Source: Paguma larvata
Lineage: Eukaryota; Chordata; Mammalia; Carnivora; Viverridae
DNA length: 64,000 bases
Direction: 5' to 3'
NCBI GenBank assembly: GCA_030068075.1
Contig: CM057839.1
Coordinates: 50,434,960 to 50,498,959 of the forward strand
The position numbers were made by a program, and so were the translations under genes. Positions 12,105 through 24,370 of this stretch are shown here, one piece after another (the stretch's first letter is position 1; every line of letters begins with the position of its first letter). The notes under the pieces are model-generated. The model was not told the DNA's origin. It did no database searches and saw nothing but the letters and a program-made list of their open reading frames with translations.

Positions 12105-12114
12105 AATGGGAAAA

Positions 12115-12420
12115 AAAATTCTGGTTCAGGATCCAATCTAGGATCATACATTTCATTCAGCAAATAACTGTATTTCTCCATGGCAACTCCTTTAATATGG
12201 AATAATTTCTTTACCTTGAATCAGTTCTTCAGTTTTCTCTTTTATGACTTTGACACTTTTGAAGAATACAAGCCATTTGTTTCACAAATGTCTCCCTCAC
12301 CCCCAATCTGGATATGCATGATGTTTTCTCATGATTAGATCAACTGGCATTTTTGGCAAGAACACCAAAGTAATGCTGTGTCCTCATTAAGAGGCCCAAA
12401 ATATGTATTGGTCCTATTAC
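12115..12420 (+). mobile_element. Old L1 3'-end-like fragment
   Basis: GGTTCAGGATCCAATCTAGG and TTTGGCAAGAACACCAAAG resemble the element type at 3410 and 5430. Diverged. Confidence 0.45.
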
Positions 12421-12581
12421 TAGTGACATTAACTTTGATCACTGAGTTAGGATGGTATCTACCAGGTAACTAACTATAAAGTTACTATTTTTCTTTGCAT
12501 AATTAATAAGTATCTTATGGGAAGACAGCTCAAGACTATGTAAACATCCTGTTTCTTGAACATATTCCCATAAAGTGCTAC

Positions 12582-12788
12582 CTTTTTTTTTAATGTTTAT
12601 TTATTTTGAGAGAGAGAGCACGTGCGCGTGCACATGAGCATGAGCTAGGGAAGGGCAGAGAGAGAATCCCAAACATACTCTACATTGTCAGTGTGGAGAG
12701 CCCAATGTGGGGCTCAAATTCACAAACCATGAGACCATGACCTGAACTGAAGTCAAACACTTAACCGACTGAGCCACCCAGGCGCTCC
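12582..12788 (-). mobile_element. CAN-SINE
   Basis: Poly-T plus AATGTTTATTTATTTTGAG, ending GAGCCACCCAGGCGCTCC. Confidence 0.9.
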
Positions 12789-13414
12789 AAGGTACTATCT
12801 TCTAAAATGTAAGAAAAAGTTCCTGCCAATATGTAATAATGTCAGGTGCTTTGTAATTTTCCTTGAGTAAATGTACTGTGTTAAAATTATTATTTATGAG
12901 TTCATTATAATTTAGCAGCCTTAATCTTTTAAAATTAACATGTTTGTAGCACTGCCCAGGGAGGTTAAATGCTACTTCTGTCATAACCTAACTCCTACCA
13001 TGAACATTAAGACATCACGGGTGCCAACCATATTAACTGTGCCTTCAAGAACGCTACACTCTGAAATTTATGGTTAATAACCCTAGAATATATTTGGATC
13101 ACTTTATTTTAAAACGTTTCTTCCTATTTCAAAAAAGAAGAAGTGAGAACTGGCTCTCCATATGTTTTAAAACACAAAGTAGGAGACCCAGACACTGCAC
13201 TGTAAAACTCAGACGCTGAGAGAAAGTATGTAAAATGGCCAAAGCATAGTCATTTGGCTTTCCCTTTCTCTTTTTTAAGAAATGAATGCTGCACATCCAA
13301 ACTAGCATGACCATTTGCTCACTAAAATACTTCTCTCCTAAAAACTCAAGTTAAGCTCCTAGTATTCTAATGAGGCTGAGCCCAGAAATGATTTGATTTT
13401 CACATGATTTCATT

Positions 13415-13545
13415 TTATGCTGCAGCAACTCTATGTACCAGGTAAGAACAGGGCTTATCACCTCCATCCACTGGCAGAGGAAGAATCAGATTAAAAAATT
13501 TACCCAAGGTCACCCACGAAGTCAGAGACAGAGGCATGTCAAAGC
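13415..13545 (-). mobile_element. MIR fragment
   Basis: AAATTTACCCAAGGTCACCC and TCAGAGACAGAGGCATG resemble the reversed MIR core. Confidence 0.55.
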
Positions 13546-14487
13546 AATTCGCAGGGGCAGTTCTCACCCAAATGAAACTGAAGTTTTACTCCCTGTTCAA
13601 AAATATTTGGCTCCTGAAATTTGGGGTAGCGAGTGTTAAGCACAACAGCATAGCAAGGAAATTACTTCCTTTTGAAGCAAAAGCTTAATTAAGAATGAAA
13701 AGGGACACATGGTTCTGTGATTTAGAAGGCAGCAACATGTAAAAAAGAAAGACTGTAAACCATGAGAGCTCAGGCATTCTCCAACTGACTGTCATTTCCT
13801 CACTTTAAATGAAAGAGGAGCACTAGCTGATCCTAAGGCACTTCCGGGTTTGGTTTTGTTAAGATGTATTAAGGCATGGATCCTAAAGTTAAGGAGCTGT
13901 GCTGTGCTTAAGGTAGACTTACAATATCCTCTTTTGTAGGGCTCTCCAATCTGAGTCTATTATGGACTTGGTCGTGGGCCACAGCCAGGTACTTCCCAGG
14001 ATCCCTCCCAATTTAGCCATGCTGTCTTCCTTTACCGTACTTGAAAAGCATGGGCCATTCTTTTCTAGTCCACTGAAATGGACACGTATATCCAAAGTGT
14101 TCTTCTCTAATTTCCCCAGCGTGCTATAAACTCATATACAACAAACTGACCAACCCTAAATGTCAGGTAACAGGCCTGAATCTGTATGTACAAAATACAT
14201 GTAGGAACCCCTCTCAGATGACTGGAGAGAATCTCCCCCTCCATTACCACACAATACACTCTCCAGAAACTAACTGCTTGTCTGAGCTCATGATAAATTC
14301 CTGCCTTTTACACTGATTAAGAATTGACTCAAGACTGAGTTACCAGGAACCTAAAATTTCATGACCACACATTCAAAAATTCCTTATAGAGAAATGGCTT
14401 CCAACCTCTTAAATGAAGGTGTAGCAAAATTTCAAATGCTGAATTTTCCTAGATTCAAAATTTTTAAAATGAATAAAATACTGGGAC

Positions 14488-14912
14488 TTGTATTAAATCG
14501 CTACAGCTGCTGTAACATATTACCACAGACCCAGTGGTACTATAGGACCACAGACAGAAATCTGTTGTCTCTCAGCTCTGGAGGCTGGAAATCCGAAATC
14601 AAGGCGTTGGCAGGTTTGTTCCCTCTGAGGGCTGTGAGGGAGGGATCTGTTCAGACCTCTCTCCTTGGCTTAAAGATGACCGTCTTCATGTTCACATGCT
14701 GTTCTCTCCTGTGCCCAAATGCTCTCTTTTCATAAGGACACTGATCGTATTGAATTAGGGGCCTACTCTACTCCAGTATAACTTCATCTTAACTAATTAC
14801 ATCTGTAACAATCCTGTTCCCAAATTAGGTCACATTCTGAGATATTAGGAGTTAGCATTTCAACACATGAATTTGGGGAGATGGGGTACAGTGAGCAACT
14901 CAACCCATAACA
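14488..14912 (-). mobile_element. MLT1-type LTR (ERVL-MaLR solo LTR)
   Basis: On the minus strand it starts TGTTATGGGTTGAGTTGCTC and contains AGAATGTGACCTAATTTGGG, CAGTGTCCTTATGAAAAG and CCTCCAGAGCTGAGAGAC, ending near CAGCTGTAGCGATTTAATAC. This order is typical of MLT1 LTRs. No internal retroviral sequence is attached. About 425 bp, full-length for the family. The 124-codon ORF across it is chance. Confidence 0.85.
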
Positions 14913-15369
14913 GGACCCGATTTAATTTAGCTTTAAGTCTATCATTGGATAGCTGGCTCCCTCAACCCTAAACAGCTCTTGAGCTTATGGCGATTAGATT
15001 ATATATTCTTATATAATTTCTAAATTGAGATTAGACATTATTCTTCAAATTTCTATGCTGAAGACCACCAACCTTATGCACCTCAGTTTTTCCTACATCA
15101 TTTCAACCCTTTCCCAAGATTTATTTAAAGAACTTCAAGAAAGTCGGAGTTATTCATAAAATGGCCACATTCCTAACAGTCAGCAATGAGATCTGTTACC
15201 TCCTTGTAAGAAATGAAGATGTCAACACTTTGTTGATGTCCTAACAAAAATATTACATTAAATTTGGCTGGCTACTTAAAAAAAAAAAATCCCCAAGTAT
15301 CTCTAAAACCTCTCTTTGCTTGAATAATTAATCACCTTCTCTTCAGTACCTTTTATAGCTGAATCAGGA

Positions 15370-15552
15370 AACCTCAGTCAACTCTACCAGTGGATATCAA
15401 AGCTGATATTCACTGGGAAACACCTAAAAATATCAATACCTGACCCTACATGGGAGCAAACAAATCAGAACATCTGGGGATGTGACCAGGGCATGTTAGT
15501 ACATTTCCTCGGGTGGTTCTAATGTGCATGCAGGATTTAGGACCACCACTCT
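15370..15552 (+). mobile_element. MER5-type DNA transposon relic
   Basis: AATCAGAACATCTGGGGATG, GGTGGTTCTAATGTGCATGC and GGACCACCACTCTAAAG are typical of the 3' half of MER5A (a hAT-Charlie non-autonomous element). Confidence 0.65.
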
Positions 15553-16305
15553 AAAGAATTACAAAATTCAAAACTGCATTCTCTAAACTGAGTCAACTTG
15601 ATTTACACCAATGTCTGAAATACTAGTAACCCAAAAAAACAAAGTTATATTACTTTATAATGACATCTTTTGGCACTTGCAAATTATTTTCCCATTTGTT
15701 TTTGTAACAGTACCAAAACAAATCACAAAATGATGGGTGGGAGAGGGAAGACTTCTTGGGATAATTACAATCTGTCCAAGATGAAGAGTTTTCAAATCCT
15801 CAGTTTCTATAAGCAAATAAAACTGCAGTGATAAGCATTCAACTGTTGTACAACTTTATGAAGTGTCTTAACAACTCTGGAGACATAAATACATACCAGT
15901 TTTCCTTTCTGTTAATTTAAGGTAAATTAAACACATGTGCTGAAAGCAGAACTTTTAACAGTTTTTTTAGCATCTATAATAAAAATCAAACCAACTTTTG
16001 GCAGGAAGGAGAGTTCCCCAAATTTCAACACTGTCCACTATATACTTGCCATTTGTTGTGGCTGATGACATATGTGGCAATACCATTAAGTTGAAAAGCG
16101 GAGGGAAGTGACCAAAGTAAGGTTACTCTCACCAGGCTTGCTTCTCCCTAAATATACCACAACCCAAGGCACTAGGAGGATGTTTAAGAAAGTATGGACC
16201 ATTATTTCAACCATATGAAGTAAAGTTTATTCAACAGGTCTTTGGATACAAAAGACGAAAGAACTTTCAAATAACTTGTTTGCTAAGATTCCCTGACAGC
16301 AGAGC

Positions 16306-16788
16306 TCAATCTGGTATGTGGTGGTTGTGAAATATCCTGCCTGGATCCTCTATGAAATAGCTTAAAATGAAACATCTATCAAATGTTTTCCTGAAAGAAA
16401 ACCAAGTTACAGTCTTTAAAAACTTCCCCAACGTAATTATTAGTTTTTTTACATAGGTGCAAAATGAGCACATTTTCAAGTAGTTTTTGCTCTCGCTTTG
16501 CCTCAAAACATGGCAATACCAAGAGTGGGGCGGGGCCTCACTCTTGCTGTAATTTTCAACAATTTCCTCACTTGAAGGCCACTCCAATAAACATACACAC
16601 TGAACACAGTTCACTTGCCATGAAAACACGTCTTTGAGACAAACTCTTGCGCCTTCTCTTCCAATCAGAATGCTGCCCCAAAGCCTCATCCTATGAAGAC
16701 ACTGCTTTGAAGGTATTTCCTTCACCTTTGATTTAAAAAGCCAAAACACAAAAACAAAAACCCAATACCTCAGTCTATCAGAACACAA
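16306..16788 (-). other. 160-codon ORF in non-repeat sequence, probably chance
   Basis: An uninterrupted 160-codon ORF runs from ATG at 16788, starting MCSDRLRYWVFVFVFWLF. It is the longest ORF outside repeats. I recognise no family, motif or splice context. The composition (many C, F, W, K) looks like translated AT-rich non-coding DNA. It is antiparallel to nothing and lies in the sense direction of the ELF1 intron. I do not call it a gene. Confidence 0.2.
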
Positions 16789-16857
16789 TCAGACAATATT
16801 TGCCATGCAGCAAATGCACTAGAAATACAGCTGGTGAAAACAGGATGCAACAGTAAG

Positions 16858-17050
16858 TGCTCAAGCTCTAGAGTTAGAACTATTTAAGGCCAGACTGTGC
16901 CGTAGCCTGGGTGTGTGAACTCCATCAAAATTTTCAGCCTCTCTAGGTTGAGTTTTCGTGTGTATCTAAAATGAGAATAACTTCTAGAATTGTTGTAAGA
17001 ATTCAAGGACATGTAAATATATCATTTGTTACACTGCATGGCATAGAGTA
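16858..17050 (+). mobile_element. MIR fragment
   Basis: AGCTCTAGAGTTAGAAC, CAGCCTCTCTAGGTTGAG, AAAATGAGAATAACTTCTAG and TTGTTGTAAGAATTCAAGG follow the MIR order. Confidence 0.65.
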
Positions 17051-17134
17051 CCCATTCAACAAAATAATCTGATGACTAAGTGCTTCAATATTTGATTTAG
17101 ATAGAAATAAACACTCTTAAAACTTGGCTTACTA

Positions 17135-17217
17135 CTTATATACGTTTATCAAATCATCACATTGTACACTTAAACCATGTGATATATAAATTACCTCTCA
17201 ATAAAACTTGGGGGGAA
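17135..17217 (+). mobile_element. 83-bp 5'-truncated L1 3' end
   Basis: CATTGTACACTTAAACCATG, TACCTCTCAATAAAACTTGG and an A tail are the last bases of a carnivore-type L1. A perfect 16-bp direct repeat, AAAACTTGGCTTACTA, lies at 17119-17134 and 17218-17233, so insertion boundaries are exact. Confidence 0.85.
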
Positions 17218-17384
17218 AAAACTTGGCTTACTATAATCTTACATTAACGGGCAGTCTTTTGTTTTTGTTTTGTTTGTAGTAAGAATAATCCTTTCAGAAA
17301 AGTAATGAACACAACCATCTTGTCTCAGTAACAACCATTTAAGCTTTGAGGAAAAGCAAAAGCTGAAACATACATGTGTTTATA

Positions 17385-17465
17385 TTGTGATAATTTATCA
17401 AAGTGTACACTTACAATTTGTGCATATTTCTGTGTTTATATAACACTTCAATAAAAAGTCTAAAA
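17385..17465 (+). mobile_element. L1 3'-end fragment
   Basis: ATAATTTATCAAAGTGTACA and TAACACTTCAATAAAAAG match the same L1 terminus as at 17135; no clear target-site duplication. Confidence 0.65.
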
Positions 17466-17510
17466 AGCAGAGGTCAATCTGATGGAAGAAACAGAACTTT
17501 AAAATGCATC

Positions 17511-17538
17511 TAAAAAAATAAAAAAATAAAAAATAAAT
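17511..17538 (+). mobile_element. Tail-only retroinsertion
   Basis: A 28-bp AAAT-rich insert lies between perfect copies of AAAATGCATC (17501-17510 and 17539-17548). No SINE or L1 body is present. Confidence 0.6.
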
Positions 17539-17807
17539 AAAATGCATCCAGTTCTCTCTGAGTATTACTCAGAGGTAAGGCAGAGCATTTGCAGGGAGAG
17601 GACTTGAACCAGATAAATAAATACTATGATGATATTTTATTCCCTTGTATAAATCATAATAAAATTAAAGAAAATATTTAGACATGGCACGGTATCTAGG
17701 TGGAAACACACACATTAAACTAGGGTGACTGGTGAACAAAATGAATTTAAATTAAAAATCCTTTAAACAAGTTCCCATGGTGCATTTAAAAAAATTAGTA
17801 GATTTTT

Positions 17808-18030
17808 GGAGCGCTTGAGTGGCTCAGTCAGTTGATGTCCAACTTCAGCTCAGGTCATGCATGATCTTAAGGTTAGTGAGTTCAAGCCTTGCATCAGGCT
17901 CTGCATTGACAGCTCAGAGCCTGGAGCCTGCTTTGGACTCTGTGTTTCCCTCTCTCTCTCAGTCCCTCCCCTGCTTGTCCTCTCTTTCTCTCTTAAAAAT
18001 AAATAATCACTTAAAAAAATAAAAATAAAA
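17808..18030 (+). mobile_element. CAN-SINE
   Basis: GCGCTTGAGTGGCTCAGTCA head, CAGCTCAGAGCCTGGAGCCT, CT block and A-rich tail. Confidence 0.9.
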
Positions 18031-18639
18031 AATTAATAGATTTTTAAAAATATCTATTTTGGGAAAAAGGTTAATACATGAACACACTTGTATTCCAAGA
18101 GTTTAAAATATCAATGTCCCTTTTCCATATAGTTCCCCTCCTTAATAACTACCATTGTTACCAATACATTTTGAATGATTTTAGGAATTGATATATTACA
18201 TAAAACAAGCCAGAACTGTGCAATATATCTCCAAGGCTCAGCATAAAGTCCCTGTGAAGGCTTCTTCACAGCCAAATTCTCTGCATACTTTAAAAATCCT
18301 GTCGTCAAAATAGCTTCATTATCTGCAAATGAGAACACTTCTGTTGATTAACTCAAGCTCCCCTTTACACAAGTTTATCATCTTTATTTTAAAAGAAAAG
18401 GAAAAGGAGTTTTCGCAAACAAGCAGAAAAGTCTACGTACCTATAGTACACACTGCCCAACACGTTTGTCCAAATATAGTTTTCTGACTAAAATGTAGTA
18501 CATGAATCTAGTGTTTAAAAATTTTAGTATGTAAATGTGTTTGGGAGAATGTGAAAATCTTATTTATAATCACTATAAAAGAGGCTTTACTTATTATTCT
18601 TCCAGATTCCCTTTCTCCTTCAGGGTTCTTTTTCTCTCT

Positions 18640-18848
18640 TATGGTTAAGAGTTTGGGCTTTCCCAATCAAACTCAAATGCAGGCACGGTCACATTCTACA
18701 GTGATGTTTCTGGGCAACACTCACTTCCTCATCCAACCTGTCGGAGATTTCTCTTTACAAAGGCTTTCCTTATTCATAAAATGAGGATAACAATAGTTGC
18801 CACACCATACAGGGTTATTATGGTGAGGATCGAAAGAAAATATGTGAG
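18640..18848 (+). mobile_element. MIR fragment
   Basis: GAGTTTGGGCTTTCCCAATC, CCTTATTCATAAAATGAGGA and GGGTTATTATGGTGAGGATC show the MIR layout. Confidence 0.65.
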
Positions 18849-19293
18849 AGCACTCTCTGTTTTGTGAAGACTGTATCCCAGGCAGCTGTCCTAACTTGGG
18901 CTCGAACAATACTCTCTTCCTTTCTTTCAGAAATTGTAAATGAAATTTTGTTCATTTTGGGTTGACACATCCTCTAAAGAAAATATACTGCACTAGTCAG
19001 AACGACTAAAAATAAAATAATTAGAAAGAAAAAGCAAGAAGTAAAACATTTTTAAGTCAACTGCATCCAGGTGTGACACACTTAACCAAAAACCAGTTGA
19101 AAAGTAGATCATTTAAAATAGACTCTTTGGAAGTTGAATGAACAAAAATGGGTATTTTTAAAAGAAAAATCTAGAGAAACAGGTTTATTGATCTTGACTT
19201 TCTAGTCTGGACAATCACTTGTCTTTCGTTTATAAATTACAGGTACAGTGTTTTAGCTGATGCTCAGAGTCTCATTTTTAAAAAAATCTGATG

Positions 19294-19422
19294 ATGGGTG
19301 CCTGACAGCCTCAGTTGGAAAAACAAGCTACTCTTGATCTCAGTGTCGTGAGTTTGAACCCCATGTTGGGTGTAGAGATTACTTAAATAAATAAACTTAA
19401 AAAAATAAAAATAAAAATAAAA
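19294..19422 (+). mobile_element. Older, short CAN-SINE
   Basis: GGGTGCCTGACAGCCTCAGT, then GAGTTTGAACCCCATGTTGG, GTGTAGAGATTACTT and an A-rich tail. Confidence 0.8.
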
Positions 19423-20067
19423 ATCTCAGACAGCGTTCTAGACACCACTGTGGACCCTGCCGCCTCAAGTATGTAAAGAAGAGTGTGATTTAACTATCAA
19501 GTCTCACACAATAAAGGAACCTTGCATGGAGATAATCTTCATCTTTTAGGAGTAACCTTTGGATAAACTTCTATGAATTATGTTTTTTTAACCAGTATAA
19601 TGTAATTTAATAAGATCAATTAAAAAGGAAAAAATGCATATTGCCCTTAGGAGCCAGCAAAGGTAAGAGACAATAAATATTAGCTCTTATATTTAAACAA
19701 AATACGTATCCATTTTGGGATTAGCCTCCTTAAAGTGTGTGTGCACACATCCCCCCAGGTTTTGGTATCAGTGTTATGATGACTTTGTAAAAATAACTTA
19801 AGAAACTTCTGTCTCTGAACTGAAACTGTTTAAATGATTCATTAAAGTTTAAAATAACTTACCCATGAAACTCTTTGGGCCTTCCAGTTTTATGTATGTG
19901 GGAATTATTCCCTGGCAATTTCCTCAGGGTTTTTTTTCGTTGTTACCAGTGCATTTTCATTTTAAACAAAACACCAAATATTTATTATTATCATTCTAAA
20001 AGCTTAGAAATAGTTCAATGCATTAGCTCAAGAGATATATCAAATCCCTGTACAGTTCTGCATTATC

Positions 20068-20480
20068 CTTTTTTCTTTTTCAAATTTTTATTTAAATTCT
20101 AATTAGTTAATATATAGTTTCATATTAGTTTCAGGAGGAGACTTTACTGATTCATCATGTACACGGAACACCCAGCACTCATCACAAGCGTCCTCCTTAA
20201 TCGCCATCAACTATCCAGCCCATCCCCCATCCATCTGCCTCCATCAACCCTCAGTTTGTTGTCTATCATTAAGAGTCTCCTATGGTTTGTTTCCTTCTCT
20301 TTTTTTCCCCCTTCCCATATGTTCATCTGTTTTCTTTCTTAAGTTCTACATGCGTGAAATCATATGGTATTTGTTTTCTCAGACTGAGTTATCTCACTTA
20401 GCTTCATACACTCTAGTTCCACCTGTATCATTGCAAATGGCAAGATTTCATTTTTTCTGATGGTTGAGTAATATTCCATT
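20068..20480 (-). mobile_element. 5'-truncated L1 3' end (reversed)
   Basis: On the plus strand it reads from poly-T through TCATCATGTACACGGAACAC, ATGCGTGAAATCATATGGTA, CAAATGGCAAGATTTCATTT and GAGTAATATTCCATTGTGTG. This is the carnivore L1 3'UTR and ORF2 end reversed. The break coincides with a (TG)n tract at 20480-20509. Confidence 0.85.
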
Positions 20481-20509
20481 GTGTGTGTGTATGTGTGTGC
20501 GTGTGCGTG
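20480..20509. repeat. (TG)n microsatellite
   Basis: GTGTGTGTGTATGTGTGTGCGTGTGCG-like interrupted TG repeat at the end of the reversed L1. Confidence 0.85.
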
Positions 20510-21084
20510 ACACATCTTAAGGACATTTGTTCTTCATTATCTCTTAACAGAAATATAAATAAAGAAACCAAGTACTGTCAAAATTGATGAGTAAATAAAC
20601 AGCTAACAAGACCAAATACCCACTGATACTCTAAAATGGTATTATTAAATCAGAGCTGGGATACAGATATCTTTAGTAAATAGGCTAGGTAATTTTGAAC
20701 AGCACCCTGAGCGCCTTTGCAATTCTGCCCTAGGAGTCTATTACAAGATTCTAAGGTAGTTATTCTAGCTATTCAGTAATAAATTTGAGAGAATATTCTA
20801 CAACAGGAAATAGAAAAGAATACTAACTCTGCCACAGAATGATTTCTGGGAATCAAAGTGTATGTGAAATAGACACTGTAAACTTACAAAAGCGCTCCAC
20901 AAAATGTTAGGAAATATTTTCACACTTCACTCAAGACTAGAGCAGGCAATGTATTTCTGGCATGGAAATGAACTTGCAAAGCAGGATCACGGCACAAAAT
21001 TGAATATACAGGCTTCTATCATTCCCCTTACTTCCCAATGGCTCTCTTTCTCCAATATCTTAGGTTTTTATAGATTGTGAGTTA

Positions 21085-21215
21085 AGTACTTCGTATGGCT
21101 TATCCCCATCATCCCCACAGCACTATGCTGTTTCACTGACATCAGTCAACCAGCTAGGAAGTGTCACAACTGAAACCTGAACCCAGACAATCTGACTCCC
21201 AAGTCCACAAGATGA
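21085..21215 (-). mobile_element. MIR fragment
   Basis: CAGCTAGGAAGTGTCACAAC, TGAACCCAGACAATCTGACT and a leading ATCCCCATCATCCCCACAG follow the reversed MIR order. Confidence 0.65.
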
Positions 21216-21292
21216 ATCATTAGGATAGATTACAAGAGTACAGGATCCTATAAATAAATAATGTCTAACAAAAGTTTCATCTCAGTTAGTTT

Positions 21293-21297
21293 ATATA

Positions 21298-21329
<32 letters not shown>

Positions 21330-21438
21330 CATGTCTTACATAATATTTACATACATGTATTATATACACATACATATACATGTATTATGTATACATACAT
21401 ATATATACATGTATTATATATACAATACATATATATGT
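21293..21438. repeat. AT/GT-rich repeat with TACATGTA palindromes
   Basis: Begins as (TA)n and becomes a ~30-bp unit built on TACATGTATTAT repeated about three to four times. The ORFs across it are repeat translations. Confidence 0.8.
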
Positions 21439-22514
21439 TTTATTTCTGTTGGCCCCAGCAGAGATGACTATTTCCGAAAAAGCCTAGCTTCTCTCTTGCA
21501 CAGCACCATAAAAAATAGTAAGGTCTAAGTAAAATGGTCTTTTCTCCAGAATTCCCCTATTAGATAATGTTTAAAATTCCACTGTAAATCCCGATGGAGT
21601 TGATTTGGCTAACTCTGATCCCAGTTTAGGTCTTTTGTGACTATTGGCTGCCTTTAGTCTTTGCCCAGATTGTTCCTTTTTTCAGCCAGAATAAATTACA
21701 ACTTGGCCATGTATCTCAAAAAGTGAAACAGTCACTGAAAACAATCTTGGTTTTCCTACTAGAGCACTCACTTTAAAGGTTCAATACACTGGTGGGTTAA
21801 AGGTATGTGTGTGTGGTGGGGGAGTGGGGTGGCCAAGTGTGAACAATATCAGTTACGAGGTTTAAAGAAAAAAGGTAGATTTGGGGAAGGATACTAAATT
21901 TTAACCAGGTTTAAATGTTTAGTTACAAGCCAACTAGATAATATCACAGCAGTCACTATCAGGTTGAGGTTTTAACCATGTATATTCTACATAATGCAAA
22001 AAATTTAAGTAAAACTATAATTCAAGAAGCAATTCCTACTTCTGAAAGATGGACTATGACAAGAATCTTATATAAATATGTATGAATCATAGGCTACAAT
22101 GAGGCAGTCATTCCTGAATATAGCAGTTTAGCTACAAAGCCTTTTCCAGAATGGAAAAGTTACACTAGCCAATCCTAGGCAGTAACAGAAATTAGAGTCA
22201 CTCCAAAAAAACCGAACAGCTCTAGGTCAAACTGTGTCCGGAGAAACTTAACATGCTATAATATTAAAAGAAAGTGCTCCCCCACAGAATTAATCTGCCG
22301 GATATTTAAAATGCTGAGTGATACATTTGTTGGCTTATTCTAGAACCAAGCCAGCAAAGAAAAAAGAAGAAGAAGAAAAAGCTGAATGAATTTGTCTAAA
22401 TGGTAATCAAATTATAAAAATTGACTTCATTACCTAATTTATCCCAAACACAGAGTATGCAGTGGTACACACAAACTTTAACAGCTTTTCTTTATTCAAT
22501 TCAGGTCATTCATA

Positions 22515-22718
22515 ACAGCAACTGCCACATTTATTGACCAGGCTTCCTTTGGGCTAGGCTCTTGTTAAATACTTTACATAAACACTGAATGCTCATAACC
22601 TTGGAAGGTAATTCTTTCATTTTTGGTGAATGAAATCAAAGCTCAGTGAAATTTAAAAACTTATCTGAAGTCACGAATCCAGTAAGTGGTGGCTCCTGGT
22701 TCCCAGGCTGATACTTTG
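22515..22718 (-). mobile_element. MIR fragment
   Basis: ATACTTTACATAAACACTGA, TCTGAAGTCACGAATCCAGT and TTCCCAGGCTGATACTTTGC follow the reversed MIR order. Confidence 0.65.
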
Positions 22719-23807
22719 CTACATATCACAGACTCTTAACTGACAAGAATTACCAACTTCCAGAATTCAATATTATACTGAAGTTGCAGGCAATTGATCT
22801 TCGTGTAAACAAACAACTTTTTAATAAATCATTTCCCAGGTAAATTTTCAATACCAAACTATTTCTGAATGTGCTCACACACTGGGTCAGGGGAAAGGAG
22901 AGGAGGCACCAGTTATTTGAGCTTCCCTGTAGCTGCTTTCCTAAAGGTAAATGGCAGTTTTTCCTAAATACTCTCGTCTTTGTTCTTCCCATACCAGGAA
23001 ATAAAATGGAATGAGAGAAGTGCAGAGTCAAACAAAACCAAAAAATGTAACAAATCTTTAAACTGTTATCTAAAATGCCATCTTTTAGGAGAGGAAAATT
23101 CTTCCCTCACTCCAAGCCCTACAACTCCAGGCCAATTTCCCGGGTCCCTCCTCACATGCTCACAGCTCTGTCTCTAGATGTCTCAACAGGTGAGAACAGA
23201 TGAAACAGTAAGCTCACAAATGTATTACTAATCATTACAACATAATTCTTCTTTCCAAAAAGACAGAACTGCCCTAATATTGGGAATTTTGGTTACTGTA
23301 TCAAAAAAAAACAAAAACAAAAAAAACACAAAAACTCTGCCTATATTCTAACTTATTTAACATTAAGGATATCAGATTTATGAACATTATTTAAGGACAA
23401 CACTTTGTTAAATTTACACTCTAACAAATCATTAATGACCAGTTTTCTTTCCACGTTAGTAAATCGAAGAACATTATCTTCATCATTATTCTCGAAACAG
23501 TGTTGAAAGTGACTCTGGCTTAGGGGGAAAAAAAAAGGCCAGTAATTCAGTAACCCTATCTGTTCACATAATGACTTATCCTTCCCTTTATGTGTAACGT
23601 GCTAAGTAAAACAGAAAGGAGACAAAAATTTCAAGATCATGTGGCTAAACTCAGTACACTGAAGAGGTACTAATTTCCTTATTCACCCAGCAAGGCTGCT
23701 AGGTGATTGAGTACTTTCTGGGAGAAGAGACATGGCCAATTCCACCTCCAACAAAAAAATGACCAACACAAACTTCATTAAAAAAAAAAAGCTCTTTTTG
23801 AAAAATA

Positions 23808-24228
23808 TACAGAATGGATAAACACAAAGTGGTACACCCAGACAATGGAATATTATTTAGCAATAAAAAGAATGATACAACATGCTACATGCTACAACAT
23901 GGGCGAACCTTGAAAACGCTGTTTTAGTAAAAGGAGTCAGTCATAAGAGACCACATACTGCATGATTCAGTGTATACAAAATGTCCCACAACAGGCAAAT
24001 CCACAGAGACACAAAGTAGATTAGTGGCTGCCACAGTGCGGTAATCAGGAGAATGGGACATGACTTCTAATGGGTATAGGTTTCTTTTGTTAGGGATAAC
24101 AAAAATGTTCCAATATTGGTTATAATGCAAAGCTCTGTTTATATACTAAAAATCACTGAGCTGCACAGTTTAAATAGGTGAATTGTATGGTATGTAAATT
24201 ACATCTCAATAAAGCTGCCATTTTTTTT
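23808..24228 (+). mobile_element. 5'-truncated L1 3' end
   Basis: CAATGGAATATTATTTAGCA, GAACCTTGAAAACGCTG, ACAGGCAAATCCACAGAGAC, GGTGAATTGTATGGTATG and AATTACATCTCAATAAAGCT are classic L1 ORF2 end and 3'UTR sequence. Confidence 0.88.
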
Positions 24229-24370
24229 AAGGTAGTACTCGAATCTATCAAGGCACAAAGACTATTGACCTGCAACTACATTAACAAATTAACTATAATA
24301 CAGAACATTTTCTTTTTGCTAAAATCATAAATGTAAAGTATAATTCTTCCACATTTAAAACCACTTTTTA

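Noticed and set aside
14361..14735. 124-codon ORF near 14.4 kb
   Set aside because: It lies mostly across the MLT1-type LTR, read antisense.
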